Origin: Babylonia areolata
Taxonomy: Eukaryota > Mollusca > Gastropoda > Neogastropoda > Buccinidae
Assembly: GCF_041734735.1 (NCBI RefSeq)
Contig: NC_134882.1
Span: 25,075,777 to 25,139,776, forward strand
Direction: 5' to 3'
DNA length: 64,000 nucleotides
The notes beneath the pieces are model-generated. The model was not told the DNA's origin, searched no databases, and saw only the letters and a list, made by a program, of their open reading frames with translations. The translations under genes were made by a program, and so were the position numbers. This document shows, piece after piece, positions 13,528-24,039 of the stretch; position 1 is the first letter of the stretch, and each line of letters starts with the position of its first letter.

Positions 13528-13692
13528 GGCCAAAGGAATGATTAAGCGCTTATAGTTTTTAGTAGGCGTTTGATTGGCTGAGAGCGGTGGGCCCGTCTTT
13601 TCACTGTTAGCCGCGCGAAATTTGGCCAAGCAGAGCAAACAATAGGGCCTAGTTTGCATCAGTTTGACTGGTACAGTATATGACACCAAAAT
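13528..13692. repeat. 5' inverted terminal repeat of DIRS element A
   Basis: Inverted complement of the other terminal repeat. It ends at 13692 with TGACACCAAAAT and is followed by (AT)n then (GA)n. Confidence 0.85.
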
Positions 13693-14373
13693 ATATATAT
13701 ATATATCAAAAGAGAGAGAGAGAGATTTTTCATAAAATGATTATCTAAAGCAGAGTTTCTATGCTGAATCTTTTTTAAATTTTTTTATCAGGTTCGAAGT
13801 AATATGTACAAGTGATGTGTATGCTTACAAAATGCGTGTGCTTTTCCTGTTCAGTAAATAATGTGTTCATGTTTTGTGTTCTCAATAACAAAAATGTAAA
13901 ATCGTTTCAAACAACAACGCCAGTGGTGTGGGGTGTGGGGTGAGGGTGGAGGTACGTACATTTGTGTTAGTGTGTGTATATCTCACCATTATATACATGT
14001 ACCCTTTATATGCCACACTACATGAATAGTTTTAGTATGCCTAAAGTGTTTGTATACATGCGCAATTCATATTATTTTTTCTTTTTTATGTGTGCATGCT
14101 TTTTACTGTTGTGTGTGTGTGTGTGGTGTGTGTGTGTGTGTGTGTGTGTATGCTACCTGCTGGTGATAGATCATCTACCTGATGTGATAGAGCATTGTCC
14201 TTATTTCTTAGTGCCAGACTTTCATTGTAATTTATTGTACAGCAGGTGGACATGCTTGAAGAAAAGGCGGAGACAATAATTATCTTCAGCACATAGTATT
14301 AAGAAACAGGGTAAAAGATTTTGTGCTGTTTTGTGCTTCCCGAATTTCAAATGTCTGCAGTCACTTTAAGCTG

Positions 14374-14421
<48 letters not shown>

Positions 14422-16570
14422 TGAATGCTTTATTCATTATAGGCTATAGCCCCTCATGAAGGGGTGTACATAAACATGTATACAAGCACATCACAGCCAT
14501 ACTAAAATGTTATACATACACATCAACAGTCACATCAAACAAAATTGATGTTTAAATCATATCATCAAGAAATACAATATCTTTAAATTTAAATGCATTG
14601 TACAAGGAAAACAGACAAATTCCGAATATCGTTTGGCACTATAATGCCTTTTGTCCCTGTATGGACTTCTGCTAATATGGAAAGGGGATGTCAATATTGT
14701 TCAAAAAGTCTTGTCATTCGTGAGTGCAGTTTTGTGTGTTTCAAGTTTAAATTTGTTTGAGGGGGGTTATTGTCACAACTCAGGATTTTCTCATTCATCA
14801 TCCTTGATGCCTATGGAACGTTTTTACAATTTTTTTGGAGAATGATGAGAGACTAACTGAACTGGGAGGATGAGCTGGGGATGGTGGATGTTTGGTGATG
14901 CATTGTCTGCCCTGTGTGTGTGAGTAACAGAAACATTTCCATAATCCTTGGATTGGACATATCTGAATGGAGAAATGACTGTGTGGATTTTCAGTTACAG
15001 CAAATCTACTGGTTGTAGTGCATATGAGCCTTTTCAGAGGTCATCAGGTTTTTTTATGGTCTGTGCTGATCACGTGGTTTGTCTTTGGAGGGGTCATCTG
15101 TTTGACGATGTGCACATCTGTTTTGCTGAGCAAATGGCCATTGAGGCGCTTGCAGTTTCAACTGGTGAACATGTTTTCGTGCTCTAGATCACATCCTGAC
15201 AGTGAATTTGGGAGTGTGACTGGTTGATTTTACCCTACAGGTTCTTTCTTCTTGATGATGCTCATGTTGGACTCTCGAGTTTGTTGCTTGAGAACAGCTA
15301 TGTAGTCATCTTCACTAACAGAATAATACGTAAACCCCACAGAACTTCAGCCAGATAAAATTCAGAACATTGAAAAACATTGTGCTTTACAATTTAGTGA
15401 GAAGGCAATTCGAAGCACATGACAATTCTTCTGTTCGCGTGGATTGTGAAATTTTGTATGAGTATTGACAAAGTGTGGACTGCTGTGCTGCTGTCACAGT
15501 AACCAGAGGTCTGTGCTTCACTTTTATTTTCGAGGACTGGTTATGGACCTCAGGTTAGCTGTTTTGACTGTAGCTGGTCCCCCCCCCCCCCCCCCCCCCC
15601 CCCTCTACTTTGTACAGAACAGGATGTAAACCCACCGGAATCTTAGCGGGACAAAGGATTCAGAATTACTGAGACATTCTCAGGCTGTTTTTGTATCATT
15701 ATCTTTTCGTTCGGTTAGGTTGTTAACTCTGAAGAGTATTTGAGTGTCTTAACAATATACATTTTTCTGTTGTTGTTTTTTATAAATATAATAATATACT
15801 GAATAAATAATACATAATTGTATATTTAACTTAGTAATTACTGAAGTCCATTGTGTAGATTTTTATAGTGGTGTGTGGCGTCGAACTCAGGGTTGGGACG
15901 GGGTGTATCCTAAATCCGCGCCTCTTTGAAGGACTTTGACAATGTCACAAAGCACATAAACTGCACATATGAACCACCGTACTACAACAATACCATTCTC
16001 AATAGGCAAGTAATGTATAAAATCATTCTGATAATCATAAAAGCACCACATACAAAAGACTCGCAATAAATTAAAAGACAACAACCCAGACAAGAACTCC
16101 CTTACTCTGTAGCTGCTAACACTGTATTAAATCTTCTGGATAAGAAGCAAAAATAGTTCATGTATCTTTGCGCGCCCGGTATAAATAGTCACAAATAGAA
16201 AAATTCAACAGATTAAACACACAGAGACAAAGTCAAAAAAAATTATATAAACACTAGAACGTTTTACAAACTCTTCTTTTAAGATTATTAAAGTTTTTTC
16301 AAAACTGTTGCTAAAAATTTATTAAACAATAACTTTAAATTATGTCACTAAATCACTGAAAAACAGTGTCATACTGTATCTCACAGGGATATCATATCCA
16401 CTCAGCTAATCCACAAGAAGAATAAGATGCTTTTTTCATCAGTAAAGTTCCCTGATTATCATGAATCAGTTTGAAGTCATATGTTGCACAAACAAACTGT
16501 TAATAAAAAATAAACAAAAGCATCTACAACTCTGGAAAAACAGAAAACACAAAACCCTACAACACAGGGA
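13693..16570. other. Non-coding, microsatellite-rich stretch; no gene seen
   Basis: Contains (AT)n and (GA)n at 13693-13725, (GT)n at 14106-14150, (GA)n at 14378-14418, a C25 run at 15579-15603 and AT-rich sequence. On the minus strand, the bases just before the GA tract (14470-14419) carry an AATAAA hexamer and look like a LINE 3' end. A stretch around 14760-14930 resembles the intron sequence at 57820-57920, sharing a TTTTGGAGAATGATGAG core. No supported reading frame was found. Confidence 0.6.
15579..15603. repeat. Homopolymer C25
   Basis: Twenty-five consecutive C residues, giving a G25 run on the minus strand. A similar C19 run followed by a long A run lies at 52725-52743. Confidence 0.95.
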
Positions 16571-17590
16571 TGAAAACTAGTTTCCCCCCAAAAAAGAGAA
16601 AATTTTGTCCGGGGGTCTGGGGGCCGCTAGGCCCCCAGGGGGTCCAGGGGCAACGCCCTTAGGGGGGGGGGGGCGGGTCATGGGGCAGGGCCCCTGAAGC
16701 TGTAAAGCTTTTTTAAGAATAATATGGGCATAAAAATGTATGAAAAACACTGTTATCCCCCTTTCGCTCTAAAAAAATTCAAACCAGAACAAATGCTCAA
16801 AAGCTGCTTAAATTTTAAGAACTAGGGTCCTAAAATAAGGTGTAAATATGCAGTAGTATATAATGCCATAAAACAAATACAAATGATTGAACATATAAGG
16901 TAATGACCCATGCTTATTTCAACCAGCATCATACACATTAACAAATTCAAAAATGTAAAGGACAAAGGCAATTTACCTTGCATCTATGCTGCAGCAACCT
17001 TCTTCCTGTTAGTTTAACCTTCCGCCAACATCACATGTAAAACACCAGCTTATTGATGAAGTCAGTCTTCCTTAAAACAATAAACCAGCAGTATCCACAG
17101 TTCACTCTGATGCACCTTCACACACATAGGTATAGTTGCCGAAGAATGCACTCAGATTTGTCCTGCTCTCTGAAAACTCTAATTTCTTTTCAACTATTTT
17201 GATGCTACATTGAAGTCTTTTGATTAAATTCATAGTATGTACATTCTTTGTACAGGTCAGTCCTCATACTGTGCATACTTTGTGCATACTTTATAGTTTG
17301 TATCAAATGTTTTGTTGTGCCATGATTTTGGAAGAAGTCGTCACACAGTTCACCATTTGAAAACACGCATGAGGTTATGCCACAAAAAAAAATCTTCTGT
17401 GTCTATCTATTTAGTAAGAGGAGGGAGCAGTAGCATGTGTTGCTCGTCTTTGCCAGGATGGTGAACCACAAAGTCTTAAAAACTATAAACACACATGTAA
17501 CACAGGTACAATCATTTGTAATTGTAGTTAAAAAAAAAAGGTTGGATATATAGTATACACAAAGCAGGCCACAGGAAATAACTATGACAA

Positions 17591-17748
17591 CTAATCCAGT
17601 TTGGCTGCCTTTGGCTTTGTGAAAAAAGCCCGAATGTCAGCAGAAGGCACAGAGATTTTGCGTTTTCTGTTCTTTGACTCCAACCCTGACAGCACTTGTG
17701 AACGAGATGGAGTGGAGGAGCTTTCTGAAGGCAAGTGTCTTCTGTATT
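17591..17748 (-). CDS. Last exon of the zinc-finger gene, with PCNA-box-like tail
   Basis: After a pyrimidine-rich tract and an AG acceptor (17750-17749) an open frame of 51 residues runs to a stop at 17591. It is rich in Ser, Lys and Arg, has a basic NRKRK stretch that could be a nuclear localisation signal, and ends SADIRAFFTKPKAAKLD. The core I-x-x-F-F followed by basic residues resembles a PCNA-interacting peptide, although the usual leading Gln is Ser here. The exon begins in phase 1, which fits the donor phase of the exon at 19180-19465. Joining these two directly would give a 147-residue protein; intermediate exons cannot be excluded. Confidence 0.5.
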
Positions 17749-18309
17749 CTGTTCCAGAAACAAGAACAAACAAAAAAAATAAAAACAATAACAATAATAA
17801 ATAAATAATAATTAAAAACAATATTATATATTAATATATATTATATATTAATATTATATAATAATAATAATAATAAAAATCCTTGCAACACAACTCAATC
17901 AGTCAATGCGCATTCATTCAGTGAGTCACCATCCACACAAAGCCATTCACCAAACAGTAAGCAAAGCTAGTAAAAAAAAGAAAAAGAAAAAGCTTCATCC
18001 AAAGATGACCAGTCATAATGGCTGCATAATAACTACTCAAAAAATAGGCTGATTTGAAAACAATAGTTCTGTGTGGACAGTATTCAATGGGGCCAGATAC
18101 AGTAATCAGGTTTTTTTCTGCACAATTTTCCAGTGTTTAATTAGTTCTGGTTGCTTTATTTCTTCTCTCTTCTGACAATAACTTTTATGTGCTTTTTATA
18201 ATTAAGTGTGTGGTTATGCAGTGATTTATAATTTATGTGTAATGCTGTTTATTATTATTTCATTAAAGTTATATTTCTTGATATATGATTCTACGTATTT
18301 AATGTTTTG

Positions 18310-18330
18310 CTTTTAGGGATGTGTGTGTGT

Positions 18331-18368
<38 letters not shown>

Positions 18369-18396
18369 GTGCATAAATGCATGCATGCATGCGTAT

Positions 18397-18430
<34 letters not shown>

Positions 18431-18432
18431 AC
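18310..18432. repeat. (GT)n microsatellite
   Basis: A long GT array with short interruptions (including repeated GCAT units) inside the intron of the zinc-finger gene. Confidence 0.95.
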
Positions 18433-18532
18433 ATGTGTGTGTATTTTATAAAAAAATAAAATAAAAATAGTAATAATATTTAAGATTTTTCTTTAAGGAA
18501 GGTGCTAAAAAACGAGGTCAAGGATTCATTTT

Positions 18533-18533
<1 letters not shown>

Positions 18534-18606
<73 letters not shown>

Positions 18607-18670
18607 GACAGAGACAGACAGACAGAAAGTATGAGTGTGCATGAGAGAGACAGACAGACAGACACAGACA
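18534..18670. repeat. (GA)n / (GACA)n microsatellite
   Basis: A GA array followed by GACA-type repeats; translated versions of it are meaningless open frames. A second GA array is at 18959-19000. Confidence 0.95.
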
Positions 18671-18959
18671 TAAAGTATGAGTGCATGCATAGGCAATGTG
18701 TCATTCAATGAGCATGTTTGTGTTACACAAGCTATGTGTGTGATTGTTAATGCTTGTATAAAACTGTTTGAGATTTTATATTTTACATAAATGATAAAAA
18801 AAGGATTGTTTAAATGTTGATTTTCAGCATCACTACAGTTACAACTAATACAAGTGAAGAAATAAAATCAGCATCACAACTTTTTTTCCTAAAACATAAT
18901 ATTATGAAAAAAGCACAAGTGTTCATGCATACAAACATGCCTTCAATGGAGATCTGTGT

Positions 18960-18997
<38 letters not shown>

Positions 18998-19179
18998 AGG
19001 GTAATCATGATACACGATAGAAAGGGAGGTAATCATGATACATGATAGAAAGAAAGGGAGGTAATCTGGCATGCACACAGTCACTCTCTTGTTTCAGAAT
19101 AAATATAACACATTTTAAATAATTTGGATTACAAATCGACAAGCAAATCTTAGAAACAGGAATCACATGACAAACTTAC

Positions 19180-19465
19180 CGTAAAGGGTTGAGTTTCCCT
19201 TCAAAGCCGCGACATTTTGTTGATGAGCTGATCGCATGATGTGGTCTTTGATGGCGACGAATCCACGCAACTTGAAGTCTATCACTTTTTGGCATGGTTC
19301 ACAAAACACTGCGAACTCTTGATCCTTCTCTCTTTTCCGAATGACATCGCCAACTCTTCGCTCACAAACAACTTTTTGCAGCCACTCGCTCCTCCAATTA
19401 CTCACATACTTTTTTCTTTTTGTTTTGAATTTCGTTTCATCCATGTTGTCGTCGAACGACGCCAT
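19180..19465 (-). CDS. First exon of a BED-like zinc-finger gene
   Basis: ATG at 19465 opens a 95-residue frame that ends one base into a codon at a consensus donor (G then GTAAGT at 19179). The protein is basic and has a zinc-finger pattern C-x2-C (residues about 55 and 58) then H and H (about 75 and 81), preceded by a conserved-looking block, RSEWLQKVV..RRVGDVIRK. A paralogous block, WRWEWVDKTV..RVGEVIRK with its own C-x2-C, is encoded at 39800-40162. Fingers of this type are common at the N-termini of hAT and other transposases and of domesticated derivatives. I do not recognise a named family. No transposase core is visible nearby, so it may be an accessory or derived gene. Confidence 0.55.
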
Positions 19466-19704
19466 CTTGGATTTGACAACGGCAGAAGTGCAAAAGGCGC
19501 AAAGCTAATGTGGATCGGGTTTGTTTTTTATTATTTTTTTAAATAATAATAAAATAAAAAATGCGACTTTTTTTTCGGCGAAGATTTTTTTTTTCGGCGA
19601 AGACTGCTTAATTTGACAAAAAAATCGGCGAAGACGGCGAAGCAGGTTTTCATTATTGCTACAAAACCATCACTTGGAAAAAAACAAACAAAAAAAAAAC
19701 AACC

Positions 19705-20600
19705 TATTTAGTATTTACACATTTCTGCAGCAGCTAAATCATTACTTGCTGTAGTCCTTGACTGTGTGAAACACTTCAAAGCATGGAACAGCACAGAGGG
19801 GCACTTTACACAGCACATGATTGTGGTGGCTTTTTTTTGTTTGCGTTTTTCACCTCTTGACGTGACGCTCCTTGTGCTTTCAGTTTGGCGTAACACACCT
19901 TGCACTATCTCTCTGTTTTCCTAGTCTGCTGCTCCTTGGTGGGTAGAATGTTAGCCCAGTGACGGCCTGGCCTCAGTCTCCCCATGTCTGCTCCTGTGTC
20001 TAGCAGATCTCCTCCTCAGGCATGTAAAGTGTTTGGATTTCTGTAACATACAATGCTGTCATAAGAAAAAAAAGATGAAAAGCTTTTGCATGTATTGCAA
20101 AAAAAAAAAAAAAAGGGGCCAAAAAAAAAAAATCTAAAATAAACATCAATAATATTAAACAGCATATACACATGCATAATAATTCAGGAGTGACAGTATA
20201 AATAACACACATGCACAGACACGCGCACGCATAATACACAGACACACCCATTGCACAGACAACCCCCCCCCCCCAAACTCCCCAAGATTTAGTAAGTGCA
20301 TACACAAAAAAAGATAATTTTACACTAATCTATACAAATTATTAATCAAAAATTGTAAAAATCAACATTATTTACACAAGAAATAAATTAGCAACAATAT
20401 CAAATTGTAAACACACTCACCTCCAACACTTGATCAAAGAAGGGATGAATCTTGTACAATGGGTCATATCCATCTTGCCCTCTTGGAATGAAGTTGTTAT
20501 TGAAAGAAGGCAAGAACTGAGTGAAAACGCTCGCGCTTCAGCAGGTGTGAGGCAAACTCAGTGTGCAGAGAAGGATCGGTCAACCAGTGGTTAGTGATTT
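19705..20600 (-). mobile_element. piggyBac remnant, internally deleted, minus strand
   Basis: Two blocks of piggyBac transposase are readable. At 20421-20590 the region before the catalytic core includes NNNFIPRGQDGYDPLYKIHP and ends at a GTGAGT donor. At 20060-19705 an acceptor is followed by IQTLYMPEEEI, and after a jump by the Cys-rich C-terminal domain (CKVCYAK, CCVKCPS, and CFEVFHT in changing frames). The DDD catalytic segment between them is missing. There are several frame changes, so it is not functional. No TTAA-flanked ends were identified. Confidence 0.65.
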
Positions 20601-20822
20601 TCGTGTTTTTTTTTTTAATCAGTCCCATGTCTCGTTGACTGTCACTGGCTTCCAAGTTCTAAAAACTGAACGTGGTGTCAGTTGTCCTGTTGCTTCTTTT
20701 TGAGCATGTGTCTCCCTAGCATAGCAGTTTGTTTCTGTCTTGAACAGTTTGATGTCTTTGTCAATGATCAGTCGGTAGAAGTAAACAGGAGGGGGTGTGT
20801 CTGGAAAGTCAGTGAGTCCGAG

Positions 20823-20922
20823 NNNNNNNNNNNNNNNNNNNNNNNNNNNNNNNNNNNNNNNNNNNNNNNNNNNNNNNNNNNNNNNNNNNNNNNNNNNNNN
20901 NNNNNNNNNNNNNNNNNNNNNN
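20823..20922. other. Assembly gap (100 N)
   Basis: Exactly 100 unknown bases, the usual placeholder for a scaffold join of unknown length. Everything left of it belongs to a different contig from everything right of it, which matters for the duplicated segment and for the incomplete RanGAP1 gene. Confidence 0.99.
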
Positions 20923-21106
20923 TGTTTGTAATATTGTTAAAAAAAAAAAAAAAATTTCTAATGTGTTTTTTTCTTTGACTACATATAAAAACTTATCACA
21001 TTATGCTTCCATTCACATGGATATTTTGAACAAGGGAATAAGTAAAGAAATAAATAATTTAAACAACAATAAGAAGAAAGAGTTAGACCTGCATGACCAT
21101 TTGTAG

Positions 21107-21460
21107 GTGTGTATGGTTGCAGGTCATGTTGCTGTGCTGAAGCGGCAGGACAAAAAGCCAGTTCATGTGCTGACAACAGTCATGCTGCCAACCAACATGG
21201 TCAATGTCACAACAAGGCACCATCCTGAAAGACAGAAGCCAGCTGCAGTACAAGACTACATCACCAACATGGCTGAAGTGGATATGAGTGACCAGCTACT
21301 GCAGGTGCAAGGTCTGTGAAGACTGGAACAAGCGCCACAACACACCAAGATGCCAAACTGCCAACTGGTGTCCAAAATGTAGAGTTCTACTGTGTGTGAA
21401 GCTGTGCCCAGGACTCAACATCACCTGCCATGAGCTTTTTCACTCCAGACAAGTCTATTG
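21107..21460 (+). mobile_element. piggyBac transposase C-terminal fragment, plus strand
   Basis: An open frame reads KKPVHVLTTVMLPTNM, then QDYITNMAEVDMSDQLLQ. This corresponds to the piggyBac stretch ending in the conserved NMGGVDRSDQ-like motif with the last catalytic Asp region. It is followed, in a shifted frame, by a Cys-rich C-terminal domain (DWNKRHNTPRCQ, WCPKCRVLLCVKLCPG). It is opposite in orientation to the remnant at 19705-20600 on the other side of the gap. Upstream catalytic parts are absent or lost in the gap. Confidence 0.7.
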
Positions 21461-21899
21461 TCAGTGATAATACATCAGGTTTTTGTGTGCAGTGACCTTT
21501 TTTTGTTTTTTTAATTTTATTATGTAGAAACAATATTTTGTGTGTGTGAATTTCAACTTTCTCCACCACCTGTTCATACTTCATTGCATGTACAAGGTCT
21601 TCAGTTCCTCAAACAGTTATGTGATGTGGAACATTTGTAAGCTGTTCAAGGACACTTGGCATACCTTTCTGATGGGTGCAAAAATGCTACAAAATACACA
21701 AAAAACGGATACTACGATCAACAACAAGATGGTCAGTAAATAATTTAATTTTTTACACAAATATGGAAAACATTCAATGCATACACATATTAAATTTCAA
21801 CTGTCTGGGTGTTCATTTGTTTTTTTGAGAATGTTCCCCCCATCCTAAACCCTGGTTTTCAGGGATTCGCAAGGGCAAAAACTCTTGGCAAGGAGTGAG

Positions 21900-22477
21900 T
21901 TAACCCTTTGAGCCCTGACCACTGCTTTACCGGTGGTGGGGAGGGGTGGCATAATGCCTGGCCACCGGTTGAGCAGTGCGTAAACACTTGTGTCATGTTT
22001 TGCTACTGGTTGACGTATATTGAAGAGCCAATCAGACAAACCGTAATATTCTGACGTCAGTGAACGTAGTACCAACATTGTTGCGCCTTTTCACTGTGTT
22101 TTGTGCATGTGCTTTGGATAAAAAAGATCGATTTCTACCATGAGACCTGACACGCCTCCTTTGATCAATTGATTCTGCATGCTCAGATTCATTTTCAACA
22201 TCACTATCTGTAGCAAAATCATCTGATTCAAATTCCACCTCACTATCAGAGTAATAATTGTCATACTCTACTTCCGATAAATCATCAAGCATATCAATTA
22301 CTTGCTGCGTTGTGTACAGTTGTTTTCTCGCATGTTTTGTCCCTGATTTCTGCCCTGACGGGCCAGGTTGAGACTCTGCACGCTTCAAGTGTTTACACGC
22401 CGCTCAACCAGTGGCTGGGCATTATGTCATTTTTCTCTGCCACCGGTAAAGCGGTGGTCAGGGCTCAAAGGGATTAA
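21900..22477 (-). mobile_element. Non-autonomous piggyBac element with TTAA flanks
   Basis: TTAA at 21900-21903 and 22474-22477 brackets a 570-bp element. Its ends, about 87 bp each (21904-21992 and 22387-22473), are inverted repeats starting CCCTTTGAGCCCTGACCA and containing CTTTACCGGTGG. TTAA target sites are the hallmark of piggyBac. The interior keeps only the start of a transposase gene (22032-22388), so the element is an internally deleted derivative that would depend on a transposase made elsewhere. Similar GGCTCAAAGGGTTAA bits recur at 22540-22560. Confidence 0.8.
22032..22388 (-). CDS. N-terminal piece of a piggyBac transposase
   Basis: A 118-residue open frame whose ATG lies at the inner edge of the right terminal repeat. 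It starts MKRAESQPGPSGQ, then has an acidic segment (residues about 35-75, rich in Asp, Glu, Ser and Tyr) and a basic segment (RRRVRSHGRNR). Acidic N-termini of this kind are usual in piggyBac transposases. The catalytic core is absent: the frame runs out at the other terminal repeat, so the last residues are not transposase. It may be a relic. Confidence 0.6.
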   Translation of the reverse strand: MKRAESQPGPSGQKSGTKHARKQLYTTQQVIDMLDDLSEVEYDNYYSDSEVEFESDDFATDSDVENESEHAESIDQRRRVRSHGRNRSFLSKAHAQNTVKRRNNVGTTFTDVRILRFV

Positions 22478-23630
22478 TACCAATTATTTGCAAATTTTGG
22501 CTCAGGAGCTCAGGCAGAAGGGTTAAAATTGCTCAGGAACTCATGGCTCAAAGGGTTAAGGCTTGAATCAGTTGCATGCTACTCAAACAAACAAGTGAAA
22601 TGTAAAAAAAACAACAACAAAAAAACAAAAACAAAGCAAATATGTGTTACACAAGTTCACAAATAGTTTTAAAAATATAAAGAAAAATTACTAAAAAATT
22701 ATGACTCCAGTATCTGGACTGACGATGACCAATAGAGAAATCGTCTATCCACCCAAGGAGAGAGGGAAGAACAATAAAAAAAAAATAACTTGTAATTGTC
22801 AGTCAAAACCATTAGCCCCTTCCTCAAACTTTACCCCAGATTCCCACAATCATGACAAAAAAGCATACATACAGTAACAGTTCTGACCTGCTGGTAATTT
22901 CAGTCATAACTTGTTCCAAACTCCCATCCAGCTTGTTCCAAACTCCCATCCAGCTTATCTATTCAGCTTCCTCATCTCACCTTCTGTTATAACCTAAGTC
23001 CATTCTCTGTCCATTTGGTAAGCACAATACTCTCTTTTCTGTCTGAAGATCTTTTGTTCTCATCTGTAGTTAATTTTTTAATTAAAAAATTCACCATCAA
23101 AAATATTTAAAAAAATAATTTTCTTGAATTCATCAAAATGCAGACAAACCAGTACATATAATCTTACAGACCACGATCTCATCATCATAAATAAGAAGAA
23201 ACAAGGAAGGAAATTGATAACTAAAAGCAGTGTAGACAGGATGGTTGGCCAACACAACCTTGTTAACCACGGTCGGTTGGAATGTCTCACTAATTCTTGT
23301 GCCCAAGCCTTGTTTCTTTTTCTCTCTGTGTTGAGTTCTCTTTCCACCACATGTTCATTCTATTTACTATCATTTCACCTCTTTTCACCACAAGTTCAAT
23401 CTTTTTACTATCGTTTCACTCTGTTCATATTTTAGTTTATTTTTTAGCTGAAAATCATCAATAGGCGGTTTCAAATTTCTAGCTGTGAAGACATCTGTCA
23501 CAGTCTTAAGGTGTACATTTTTCAGAGCAGGACTTTAAAGATTTTCTTGATGTACTGTTTATCTGTGGTGTATTGTGACAGGTTCCAAGTAAAAGCACTG
23601 TTAAAACCAAAACCACTGTGCTGCTTTCAC
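22478..23630. other. Intronic sequence, no gene seen
   Basis: AT-rich sequence with A-runs and a few duplicated short phrases (for example the CTTGTTCCAAACTCCCATCCAGCTT unit repeated at about 22912-22960). I see no supported exon here. Confidence 0.6.
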
Positions 23631-23715
23631 CTGAATGATGCCAGGAGTTCCACCTTGCCCAAGGCTTCCATTGTGTCCTGCACCAGTTCTATACCCCCCT
23701 CACCCAGCTGGTTAG
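23631..23715 (-). CDS. RANGAP1: RanGAP1 exon (end of leucine-rich repeats)
   Basis: An 85-bp exon with acceptor CAG at 23716-23718 and donor GTGAAA. In phase with the preceding exon it reads ANQLGEGGIELVQ then DTMEALGKVELLASF, matching the segment of animal RanGAP1 that reads GNTLGEEGCEQLQEVLEG and then VLASLSD, just before the acidic region. The incoming G from the exon at 27304-27403 completes its first codon. RanGAP1 activates GTP hydrolysis by Ran on the cytoplasmic side of the nuclear pore. This is the last RanGAP1 exon I can find; the acidic stretch and the C-terminal domain that should follow at lower coordinates are not seen. Confidence 0.85.
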
Positions 23716-24039
23716 CTGCAACAGAACAAAAGAGGTGGGTTTGTTTGGCAAAGTATGAATGATATTAATCTCTCAAAAAGAACATGGAACAAAAGAAAAT
23801 AAAAGGGATAAAACTATACAATAACTTGAATAAGCAAATGCATTGTTTTGTTAAAAACTGAGGAGTGATGATTGCCTTTCAAATAAAAAAAGGGGGAAAC
23901 GAAAGAAGAAGAAGAAAAAAAGAAAAGCAAATGAATCCATATCCAATCATTTGCTGAAATAGGTATCAAAATGTCCGAAATGAGGGAGACTACTAATGCT
24001 GCTTGTGGCCCACCCATCCATACTCCCACCATATCTTGA

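Larger units (their letters stand above)
7359..13692 (-). mobile_element. DIRS-type tyrosine-recombinase retrotransposon fossil, copy A
   Basis: An element of about 6.3 kb on the minus strand, bounded by inverted terminal repeats (7359-7544 and 13528-13692). Reading from its 5' end: a GC-rich gag-like region (about 13250-11000) without a recognised domain; a reverse transcriptase (about 10470-9900; motif DLEDAYFHI then RRYLRFVW); an RNase H (about 9750-9280; FTDASSWAG, later ADALSRSKS); a tyrosine recombinase (about 8800-7730; RRSELHGLSGMP); and an internal complementary region (7615-7714). That order and the absence of LTRs are typical of the DIRS order. It is broken many times in this copy, some of which may be sequence error. 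Age cannot be judged from this copy. Confidence 0.88.
16571..19652 (-). mobile_element. Candidate DNA transposon carrying a two-exon zinc-finger gene
   Basis: The left end (GATGAAAACTAGTTTC at about 16571) and the complement of the right end (AATGAAAACCTGCTTC at about 19652) form a short imperfect terminal inverted repeat. The right end continues with repeats of the theme TTCGCCG, the left end with a G-rich palindromic block (16608-16665). Between them lies a two-exon gene on the minus strand. A related coding exon sits inside another insert at 39215-40445 whose far end is also G-rich, which supports a mobile family. No clear target-site duplication was found, and the superfamily is not identified. 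The reading as one element is inference. Confidence 0.45.

Noticed and set aside
18480-18711. Open frames in the GA array, both strands
   Set aside because: Pure products of (GA)n and (GACA)n; no protein-like composition.
20682-20978. 98-residue plus-strand frame across the N run
   Set aside because: A third of it is unknown bases in the gap; the remainder has no recognisable similarity.
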